A stretch of 64,000 nt of DNA from Pseudomonas grandcourensis (GTDB lineage: Bacteria; Pseudomonadota; Gammaproteobacteria; Pseudomonadales; Pseudomonadaceae). Below are positions 35,770 through 43,146 of this stretch, piece after piece (position 1 is the first letter of the stretch; each line of letters starts with the position of its first letter). The position numbers and the translations under genes were made by a program. Where the stretch lies: NCBI RefSeq assembly GCF_039909015.1, contig NZ_CP150919.1:2642501-2706500 (forward strand), in the 5' to 3' direction. Under the pieces are notes generated by a model, which searched no databases, had not been told where the DNA came from, and worked only from the letters and a program-made list of their open reading frames with translations.

Positions 35770-36630
35770 ATGAGTGCTTTGCATGCTGACAGGCGTCTGT
35801 CGGCCTGGCTTCTTGCGCCCGGCTTCGGCTGGCTGCTGATGTTCCTGGTGATTCCGTGCCTGCTGGTGCTGGTCTACAGCTTCGTCGAACGTGGCGCCTA
35901 TGGCGGCATCGACTGGTTGTTCACCTGGGAAAACTACCAGCGCGCGTTCGATCCGCTGTACCTGGGCATCCTGCTCAAGTCGGCGAAGATCGCCGGGCTG
36001 GCCACGGTGTTTGCGGTGTTGATCGGCTACCCGGCAGCCTATGCGATTGCCCGGGCGCCACGGCGGCGTCAGGCGGTGTATCTGTTCCTGGTGATGCTGC
36101 CGTTCTGGAGCAACTACCTGATCCGCACCTACGCCTGGATCGTCCTGCTCAACCGCGAAGGCCTGATCAACCGCCTGCTGCAATTGTTCGGCTACAGCGG
36201 CGAACCCATCAGCTTGCTGTACACCGAATCGTCCGTGGTGCTGGGGCTGGTCTACAACTACATCCCCTTTGTGATCCTCGCGATTTTCTCGTCGCTGTCG
36301 CGGATCAACAACGAACTGTGGGACGCCTCGAAAGACCTCGGCGCCTCGGGCTGGATGACCTTCCGCCGGATCATCCTGCCGCTGAGCGTGCCGGGTATCG
36401 CGGCGGGCGCGGTGTTTGTCTTCGTGCTGAGCATCGGCAACTTCATCACTGCCGACCTGCTGGGCGGCAAGCAGGTGCAGATGGTCGGCAACCTGATCTA
36501 TTCGCAATTCCTCACGGCGCGCGACTGGCCGTTCGGTGCGGCGCTGAGCTTCTTCCTGATCGCGATCATGTTGATCCTGCTGTTCATCCAGGCACTGGTG
36601 GCCCGTCGTGCAGAAGGGGCGCGCTCATGA
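35770..36630 (+). CDS. PotB-like ABC permease
   Basis: This 286-residue inner-membrane permease has the signature of spermidine/putrescine importers, with six predicted helices and the EAA-like segment ELWDASKDLGASGWMTFRRIILPLSVPGI. It overlaps the next permease gene by four bases (ATGA). Confidence 0.9.
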   Translation: MSALHADRRLSAWLLAPGFGWLLMFLVIPCLLVLVYSFVERGAYGGIDWLFTWENYQRAFDPLYLGILLKSAKIAGLATVFAVLIGYPAAYAIARAPRRRQAVYLFLVMLPFWSNYLIRTYAWIVLLNREGLINRLLQLFGYSGEPISLLYTESSVVLGLVYNYIPFVILAIFSSLSRINNELWDASKDLGASGWMTFRRIILPLSVPGIAAGAVFVFVLSIGNFITADLLGGKQVQMVGNLIYSQFLTARDWPFGAALSFFLIAIMLILLFIQALVARRAEGARS

Positions 36631-37433
36631 GTCAGTCTCGTTCTGTCAGCGGCACCGTGCTGGGTTCGCACCTGGGGCTGGTGTACGCCTTCCTTTATAT
36701 ACCGATCCTGGTGTTGATCCTGCTGTCGTTCAATAAGTCCGGATTGCCCACCGCCTGGGGCGGCGTATCGCTGAAGTGGTACGCGGCACTGGCGCACAAC
36801 ACGGCGATTCTGTCGGCGGCGCTCAACACCCTGATCGTTGCCTTGTCGGCGACCTTCATTGCCTGCGTGTTCGGGACGTTCCTGGCGCTGGGCATCGAGT
36901 TGCGCCGCAAGGGCAACGACAAGGGCCAGGTGGTCGATACCTTGCTGATGGCGCCGATGATCATCCCCGACATCGTGCTGGCGATTGCGCTGCTCAGCTT
37001 CTTCAACCTGCTCAAGGTCGGCCTGGGCCTGCACTCGATCATCATCAGCCACGCGGTGTTCAACATCGCCTTCGTCTGCGCGGTGGTGCGCACGCGGCTC
37101 AAGCACTTCGACTATTCGATCCTCGAAGCCTCGATCGACCTCGGTGCGAGCTGGTTCACCACCTTCCGCCGGGTGCTGTTGCCGGTGATCTTTCCCGGTG
37201 TGCTGGCGGGCGGTTTGCTCTCGTTCACCCTGTCGGTGGACGAATTCATCATCGCCTTTTTCAACTCAGGCTCCGGCCAGGCTTCGACCACGTTGCCCAT
37301 GCAGATCTACGCCATGATCCGCTTCGGCGTCACCCCGGAAATCAACGCTCTGGCGACGCTGGTGATGCTGGTCAGCATCACCGCGCTGCTGGCTTCGCAG
37401 CGTCTCAACAAGGCTCCTCGCACCCATGAATAA
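36627..37433 (+). CDS. PotC-like ABC permease
   Basis: This 268-residue permease carries the EAA motif ILEASIDLGASWFTTFRRVLLPVI. It pairs with the PotB-like protein in the membrane channel. The start at 36627 lies in the stop of the previous gene. The ATPase gene begins eight bases before this gene ends. Confidence 0.9.
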   Translation: MSQSRSVSGTVLGSHLGLVYAFLYIPILVLILLSFNKSGLPTAWGGVSLKWYAALAHNTAILSAALNTLIVALSATFIACVFGTFLALGIELRRKGNDKGQVVDTLLMAPMIIPDIVLAIALLSFFNLLKVGLGLHSIIISHAVFNIAFVCAVVRTRLKHFDYSILEASIDLGASWFTTFRRVLLPVIFPGVLAGGLLSFTLSVDEFIIAFFNSGSGQASTTLPMQIYAMIRFGVTPEINALATLVMLVSITALLASQRLNKAPRTHE

Positions 37434-38505
37434 CTCTTCCGCGGTACTGATCCTGGATAAGGTCAGCAAGTCTTATGGCAACGGTCTGGCGGTCAACGAG
37501 GTGTCGTTGAGCATCCGCGAGAACGAGTTCTTCGCGCTGCTCGGGCCGTCCGGTTGCGGCAAGACCACGCTGCTGCGCATGCTCGCCGGTTTCGAGACCC
37601 CCAGCGGTGGCTGCATCTACCTGGACGGCAATGACATCTCGCCGCTGCCGGCGAACAAGCGTCCGCTGAACCTGATGTTCCAGTCCTACGCGCTGTTTCC
37701 CAACATGACCGTGCGCAAGAACATCGCCTACGGCCTGGAAATGGAACGCCTGCCGGAAAGCGAAATCCGTCGCCGGGTCGATGAAGTGCTGAGCACCGCG
37801 CAACTGGGTGAGCTGGCCGAGCGCAAGCCCGATCAGCTTTCCGGTGGCCAGCGTCAGCGGGTGGCTTTGGCCCGGGCGCTGGTCAAACGTCCGCGGGTGC
37901 TGTTGCTCGACGAACCTTTGGGTGCCCTCGACAAGAAGCTGCGGGAAAAGATGCAGCTGGAACTCAAGCGCCTGCAACACGAGAGCGGCATCACCTTCAT
38001 CATCGTCACCCACGACCAGGAAGAAGCCCTGGTGATGTCCGACCGCATGGCGGTGCTCGATGGCGGCAAGGTGTGCCAGTGCGGCAGCCCGACCGAGCTC
38101 TACGAAAACCCCAACAGCCGTTTTGTCGCCAACTTCATCGGCGTCAGCAACCTGTTCGAAGGCGTGCGCTCGGGCCAGCACTCGGTGCGGGTCAACGGCC
38201 AGGAGCTGAGCGTTGAAACTGACGCGCCGCTGGTGACCGGCCAAGCCGTCGCCGTGGTGGTCCGCCCCGAACGCCTGCAAGTTCTGACGGAGCAGGGCGG
38301 CGATTGCGCCAATCAGGTCAGCGGCAAGATCGTCGAAGTCGCCTACCACGGCCTCGACACCAACCTGCACGTGCAGACCCCCCTCAGCGACAAACCGCTG
38401 ATCGTGCGCGTGCCGTCCTCACAGTTTGAATTCGCCCATTTTGCAATCGACACGACCATCCGGCTGGGCTGGCAGGCCCGGCATGCCCGCGTATTGACGC
38501 GCTGA
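37426..38505 (+). CDS. PotA-like ABC ATPase
   Basis: This 359-residue ATPase has Walker A GPSGCGKTTL, signature LSGGQRQRVALARAL, Walker B VLLLDEPLGALD and a C-terminal TOBE domain (about 285-355). It energises the polyamine-type importer. ATG overlaps the PotC-like gene by eight bases; the glycosyltransferase follows after 32 bp. Confidence 0.93.
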   Translation: MNNSSAVLILDKVSKSYGNGLAVNEVSLSIRENEFFALLGPSGCGKTTLLRMLAGFETPSGGCIYLDGNDISPLPANKRPLNLMFQSYALFPNMTVRKNIAYGLEMERLPESEIRRRVDEVLSTAQLGELAERKPDQLSGGQRQRVALARALVKRPRVLLLDEPLGALDKKLREKMQLELKRLQHESGITFIIVTHDQEEALVMSDRMAVLDGGKVCQCGSPTELYENPNSRFVANFIGVSNLFEGVRSGQHSVRVNGQELSVETDAPLVTGQAVAVVVRPERLQVLTEQGGDCANQVSGKIVEVAYHGLDTNLHVQTPLSDKPLIVRVPSSQFEFAHFAIDTTIRLGWQARHARVLTR

Positions 38506-38537
38506 ACAATAAAAAGACCAGGCAGGAGCAGCACTCG

Positions 38538-39821
38538 ATGAAACAGAAAGTGATCGCATTCTTCCCCGAAGCCGCCTACGGCCCGGCCCTGAACTCAGTG
38601 GGTATCGCCCAGGCCTGTGAAGCCCTGGGGCACAAAGCGGTGTTCCTCACCGACCCGGGCATGAGCGGTGTCTACGCCGGTTATGGTTTTGAAGAGCACA
38701 TGGTCAACATGTCGGCGCCGATGCCGGCCGAAGAGATGGCCCGCTACTGGGTGGATTTCATCAACGGCCACATTCCGAACTTCCGCAAGTCGCCGCTCGA
38801 CCAGATCGACAACTACGTCAAGGAATGCTGGGCCGCCATTGTCGAAACCGCCAAGTGGGCGCAAAAGGACCTGCCGGCGGTGCTGGACAAGGTCAAGCCC
38901 GACCTGATCTGCGTCGACAACGTGATCCTGTTCCCGGCGATCAAGCAGTACGGCAAGCCGTGGGTGCGGATCATTTCCTGCTCGGAAAACGAGATCGAAG
39001 ACCCGGATATCCCGCCGCACCTGTCGGGCATGAGCATCGACGACAAGGCCGGCCACGCGCAATTCCGCCAGCGTTTCGAGGAAGTGGTCGGGCCGATCCA
39101 CGACGACTTCAACCAGTTCCTGAAGGCCCATGGCGAGCAGCCGTATCCGCTGGGCACCTTCTTTGAAGCCTCGCCGTTCATGAACCTGTTGCTGTACCCG
39201 GATGCGGTCAAGTTCGACCGCCGCCATCCGCTGCCGGCCGAGCGCTTCCATTACCTGCAGGGTTGCGTGCGCCACGACACGGCCTACGAGGTTCCCCAGT
39301 TTCGAGCGAACAACGACAAGCCGCTGCTGTACGCCAGTTTCGGCAGCCTCGGTTCCGGCGATGTCGAGCTGCTCAAGCGCCTGATCGAGGCGGTGGGCAA
39401 GCTGCCGTACCGGGCGCTGTTCAACGTCGGCGAGCACCTCGACGAATACCCGGACCTGCCGGACAACGTGCAGATTTCCAACTGGTTCCCGCAGCCGTCG
39501 GTGATTGCCCAGGTCGACGCGGTGATCCACCACGGCGGCAACAACAGCTTCACCGAGTGCCTGTTCTTCGGCAAACCGGCGATCGTCATGTCCTACGTCT
39601 GGGACGGCCACGACAACGCCATGCGCGCCGAAGAAAGCGGCCACGGCTTCAAGCTCGACCGCTATGAGTGGAGCGAAGAACAGTTCGCGGAAAAACTCCA
39701 CGCGTGCCTCAACGACGAGGCGATGCGCCAACGCCTGCAGCGCACCAGCGCGCAGATGCAATCCCGCAAGGGGCCGCAAGACGCGGCCGCGATTCTCGAC
39801 AAGGTGCTTAACGATGCCTGA
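38538..39821 (+). CDS. UGT/MGT-type glycosyltransferase (right arm)
   Basis: This 427-residue GT-B enzyme has the donor motif IHHGGNNSFTECLFFGKPAI and then SYVWDGHDNAMRAEESG. It is co-transcribed with the importer and sits directly before two cupins. It is homologous to the left-arm enzyme at 32115 along its whole length, and both begin MxxQK(L/V)IAxFPEA. Two related glycosyltransferases may act on two ends of one acceptor or on two acceptors. AGGAG precedes the ATG. Confidence 0.87.
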   Translation: MKQKVIAFFPEAAYGPALNSVGIAQACEALGHKAVFLTDPGMSGVYAGYGFEEHMVNMSAPMPAEEMARYWVDFINGHIPNFRKSPLDQIDNYVKECWAAIVETAKWAQKDLPAVLDKVKPDLICVDNVILFPAIKQYGKPWVRIISCSENEIEDPDIPPHLSGMSIDDKAGHAQFRQRFEEVVGPIHDDFNQFLKAHGEQPYPLGTFFEASPFMNLLLYPDAVKFDRRHPLPAERFHYLQGCVRHDTAYEVPQFRANNDKPLLYASFGSLGSGDVELLKRLIEAVGKLPYRALFNVGEHLDEYPDLPDNVQISNWFPQPSVIAQVDAVIHHGGNNSFTECLFFGKPAIVMSYVWDGHDNAMRAEESGHGFKLDRYEWSEEQFAEKLHACLNDEAMRQRLQRTSAQMQSRKGPQDAAAILDKVLNDA

Positions 39822-40182
39822 TTCATCCACCACGGCGGGTATCACGCCGTACCTCGAAGGCGTCAGCAGCCGCACCGACCTGGTGGACTGGGGCGTGCAG
39901 AGCGATGCCGTCGAAGGCGTCTCGCATTCCAGCGGCCGCTTGCTGTTCAAGGGCCCGAACAACAGCCCGGAAAGCGGATTGTGGGTGTGCACCCCCGGGC
40001 GCTGGCGGCTGTCGATTCCCCGGGACGAGCTGTGCCATTTCCTCGCGGGACTCGCCACTTACCGTAACGACAACGGCGAAGTGATCGAAGTGCGCCCCAA
40101 CACCCTGGTGCTGTTCCCGGCCGGCTGGACCGGTGAATGCCACGTCCGGGAGACCCTGCGCAACGTTTACATGCTGGCTTGA
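39814..40182 (+). CDS. Cupin_3 (DUF861) protein, first of a tandem pair
   Basis: This 122-residue cupin (LWVCTPGRWRLSIPRDELCH, then GEVIEVRPNTLVLFPAGWTG) overlaps the glycosyltransferase stop by eight bases. It is clearly similar to the next gene (shared DWGV...EG, CTPGKW-like, DE-CHFL-G and ET--VYM motifs), so the two are a tandem duplication. Family proteins are related to EutQ and ureidoglycine aminohydrolase; no activity can be assigned. Confidence 0.85.
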   Translation: MPDSSTTAGITPYLEGVSSRTDLVDWGVQSDAVEGVSHSSGRLLFKGPNNSPESGLWVCTPGRWRLSIPRDELCHFLAGLATYRNDNGEVIEVRPNTLVLFPAGWTGECHVRETLRNVYMLA

Positions 40183-40206
40183 GCCTGACTTTTTGGAGAG
40201 CAACAC

Positions 40207-40551
40207 ATGACTACCCCGTTTCTGTACGACCCGCTGAGCATCACCGACGTCAAGGATTGGGGCGTGATCCCGACCATGCTCGAAGGTGAATCCCGTGTTT
40301 CCGGCGTGGTGCTGCACAAAGGCCCCGAAGGCCAGTCCGAATGCGGTATCTGGATCTGCACCCCGGGCAAGTGGTTCTGCCATGTGACCAGCGACGAGTT
40401 CTGTCACTTTCTCGAAGGTCGCTGCACTTACGTCCACGAGTCCGGCGAGGTGATCGAGATCAAGCCGGACACCGCCGCCTTCTTCGGCAAGGACTGGAAG
40501 GGTGTGTGCACCGTCCACGAGACCATCAAAAAGGTCTACATGATCCGGTGA
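40207..40551 (+). CDS. Cupin_3 (DUF861) protein, second of a tandem pair
   Basis: This 114-residue cupin (CGIWICTPGKWFCHVTSDEF, HFLEG, GEVIEIKPDTAAFF) is a paralogue of the previous protein and related to the left-arm cupin at 30274. GGAGAGC precedes the ATG. The sugar-kinase-like gene starts five bases after its stop codon. Confidence 0.87.
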   Translation: MTTPFLYDPLSITDVKDWGVIPTMLEGESRVSGVVLHKGPEGQSECGIWICTPGKWFCHVTSDEFCHFLEGRCTYVHESGEVIEIKPDTAAFFGKDWKGVCTVHETIKKVYMIR

Positions 40552-40556
40552 CTGCC

Positions 40557-41630
40557 ATGACAGATGCACTGGCGTCATTGCCAACCCGTGAGGACCAGCG
40601 CGCCGCCTTTCTGGCCCGCGCCGGTTTCGCCGGGGCCTTGCTGGTCGCCTTGCCGGCGGATGCTTCGACCCGTCGTTATTTCCGCCTGGAGGGCGCGGGC
40701 CTGTTGCTGATGGATTCGCCCCCCGACAGTGAGCCCATCGGCCCGTTCGTGCGGATCGCCCGGCAGTTGCAGGGACTGGGCCTGTCTGCGCCGGCCTTGC
40801 TGGAAGTGGACGAGGCGGCGGGGCTGGCGTTGATCGAGGATTTCGGCCACGACACCTACACCCGGCTGCTGCTGGCCGGGCATTCGGAGTCGGCGTTGTA
40901 TCACCTGGCGGTCGATACGCTGGTGGCGTTGCATCGCGCAGCGCCAGCCACGGAACTGGCGCCTTACGACGGGCAGCGACTGGCGGACGAGTACGCGCTG
41001 TTTATCGACTGGTACGTGCCGCTGCTGATCGGCAAGGACGCGGCGCAGAACGTGCGCGATGAGTATCTGGCGTTGTTCGCCGACGCCTGCCGCGATGTCG
41101 CAAAACGCCGCGAAACCCTGGTGCTGCGCGACTTTCATGTCGACAACCTGATGCTGCTGCAAGGCCGTGAAGGCGTGGCGGCCTGCGGCTTGCTGGATTT
41201 CCAGGACGCCATGGTCGGGGCGGCGGCCTATGACCTGATGTCGCTGCTCGAAGACGCCCGGCGCGATGTGCCCGAAGCGCTGCGCAAGGCACTGATCAGC
41301 CATTACCTGTTGCAGCGCCCGGAGCTGGATGCGCCGGGTTTTCTCGAAGACTACCGACGCCTGGCCGCCCAGCGTCACGCCAAGGTGCTGGGGATTTTCG
41401 TGCGCTTGGCCGGCCGTGACGGCAAGCACGGTTACCTGGCGCACCTGCCGCGCACTCTCGGGTTGTTTGTCCGCGCCCTGGACGCCGAGGCCTTTGCGCC
41501 GCTGCGTCAGTGGCTCGACCGGCAGGTGCCGGGCTGGCGTGAAGAATTGCCCGCCGAGACCCTGGCGACGTTACGTGAAACCCCTTATCGATTGGTTCAA
41601 GGATCATCCCATGGCCACGTTCAACACTGA
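40557..41630 (+). CDS. AmgK-like anomeric sugar kinase (APH family)
   Basis: This 357-residue phosphotransferase has the catalytic loop LRDFHVDN (Asp192, Asn197) and metal site LLDFQDA (Asp214). The whole sequence resembles AmgK, which phosphorylates N-acetylmuramate and N-acetylglucosamine at C1 in Pseudomonas cell-wall recycling. Here it sits two genes upstream of a GlmU-like nucleotidyltransferase, the same functional pairing as AmgK with MurU. I infer that it makes a sugar-1-phosphate for nucleotide-sugar synthesis. The sugar is unknown. Confidence 0.82.
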   Translation: MTDALASLPTREDQRAAFLARAGFAGALLVALPADASTRRYFRLEGAGLLLMDSPPDSEPIGPFVRIARQLQGLGLSAPALLEVDEAAGLALIEDFGHDTYTRLLLAGHSESALYHLAVDTLVALHRAAPATELAPYDGQRLADEYALFIDWYVPLLIGKDAAQNVRDEYLALFADACRDVAKRRETLVLRDFHVDNLMLLQGREGVAACGLLDFQDAMVGAAAYDLMSLLEDARRDVPEALRKALISHYLLQRPELDAPGFLEDYRRLAAQRHAKVLGIFVRLAGRDGKHGYLAHLPRTLGLFVRALDAEAFAPLRQWLDRQVPGWREELPAETLATLRETPYRLVQGSSHGHVQH

Positions 41631-43119
41631 CACCGCATTGCGTTTCATCAATTCCGAGTTCCTGCCGCTGACCGATGGCCGGGTGCGCGAAGTGCTCGAC
41701 CCGGCGACCCTGCAAGCGGTCGGGCAAGTCGGCGTGTGTGGCGAAGCCGATGTGCAAGCCGCCACCGATGCCGCCACCGCCGCGCAAAAACAATGGCGCG
41801 TAGTGGATGCCAAAAGCCGCGCCGCGCGCCTGCATCAACTGGCCAATGCCATCGAGCAGAATGTGGCCTGCAACCGTGAAGTCGCCCGCCTGATGACCCT
41901 GGAAATGGGCAAGCCGTTTCCCGAAGCCATGGGCGAGCTGGCCAACTGCGCGCCGATCTTTCGCTACTACGCGGAAATGGCCCGGGACGATGCCGGCAAG
42001 GTCGCCGGCACCACGCAGATCGGCTCGTTCCAGCATGTACGTTACGAGCCGTACGGCGTCAGCGTGCACATCATGCCGTTCAACTTTCCGATCCTGCTGA
42101 TGTGCTGGACGGTCGCCGCGTCGCTGGCGGCGGGCAATGCCTGCATCATCAAGCCGGCGGAAGCCACGACCCTGTGCACCCTCAAGTTCATGGAGCATTT
42201 CACCGCATTGCTGTCGGGGCTGGTGTCTTGTGTGCCGGGCGATGCGGTCACCGCGCAGTTGCTTGTGCAATCGGCGCAGACCCACGCAGTGGCGTTCACC
42301 GGCAGTGTGGCGGCGGGCAAGGCGGTGGCCGTGGCCTGTGCCGAGCGGATGAAACCATGTGTGATCGAGGCCGGTGGCAGCGATCCGTTGATCATCTCCC
42401 GACATGCGCCGCTGGAAGTGGCGGCGGCGGGTGCGGTGACGGCTGCGTTTCACTTGAGCGGGCAAATCTGCACGTCGGCCGAGCGTTTGTATGTGGTTGA
42501 CGAGATCCATGACGAATTTGTCGCCAGGTTCGCCGAGCGTACCCGTGCGTTGCGCATCGGCCATGGCCTGGAACGCTCGGAGATCGGGCCGATGGTCAGC
42601 GAGGCGGCGCGCAACAAGGTCATGCGCCTGGTCGATGACGCCGTGGCCAAGGGCGCGAAAGTGATCTGCGGCGGACGGATTCCACCCGAGCACAGCATCG
42701 GCTGGTTCTATGAGCCGACCATCCTCACCGGCGTGACCGGCGACATGGCGATTGTGCAGGAAGAGTGCTTCGGCCCGGTGGCGGCGATCTGCCGGGTCAG
42801 CGATTTCGATGAGGCGGTGCGCTTGGCCAACGACTCGCCGTTCGGCCTTGGCGCCTCGCTGTTTTCCACCGACTTGGCCGAAGCCATGGAAGCCGCCGAG
42901 CGTCTGGAGGCGGGGATGGTCTGGGTCAACAATCCGCTGATCGACAACGATGCGCTGCCGTTCGGTGGCTGGAAGATGTCCGGTCTTGGACGCGAACTCG
43001 GGCGTCAGGGGCTGGAAGCGTTCCGTCGCTCGAAAATGGTCATCATCGACCACCAGCCGAAGATTCAGGACTGGTGGTATCCCTACGCCGACGACGTGTT
43101 CTATCGCGATCCGGCCTGA
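41611..43119 (+). CDS. Aldehyde dehydrogenase (first)
   Basis: This 502-residue NAD(P)-dependent enzyme has catalytic Cys287 (GQICTS) and a general-base Glu in VIEAGGSDP, where most enzymes have ELGG. It should oxidise an aldehyde to an acid. The ATG at 41611 has AAGGA eight bases before it and overlaps the kinase gene end by 20 bases; the long upstream frame is not needed. It likely acts on the aldehyde made by the FAD oxidase of the left arm. Confidence 0.9.
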   Translation: MATFNTDTALRFINSEFLPLTDGRVREVLDPATLQAVGQVGVCGEADVQAATDAATAAQKQWRVVDAKSRAARLHQLANAIEQNVACNREVARLMTLEMGKPFPEAMGELANCAPIFRYYAEMARDDAGKVAGTTQIGSFQHVRYEPYGVSVHIMPFNFPILLMCWTVAASLAAGNACIIKPAEATTLCTLKFMEHFTALLSGLVSCVPGDAVTAQLLVQSAQTHAVAFTGSVAAGKAVAVACAERMKPCVIEAGGSDPLIISRHAPLEVAAAGAVTAAFHLSGQICTSAERLYVVDEIHDEFVARFAERTRALRIGHGLERSEIGPMVSEAARNKVMRLVDDAVAKGAKVICGGRIPPEHSIGWFYEPTILTGVTGDMAIVQEECFGPVAAICRVSDFDEAVRLANDSPFGLGASLFSTDLAEAMEAAERLEAGMVWVNNPLIDNDALPFGGWKMSGLGRELGRQGLEAFRRSKMVIIDHQPKIQDWWYPYADDVFYRDPA

Positions 43120-43146
43120 AGCCGGGATGCACACAGGAGGATCGCG

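Noticed and set aside
38595..40058. 487-codon minus-strand frame
   Set aside because: Antisense shadow of the glycosyltransferase and first tandem cupin.
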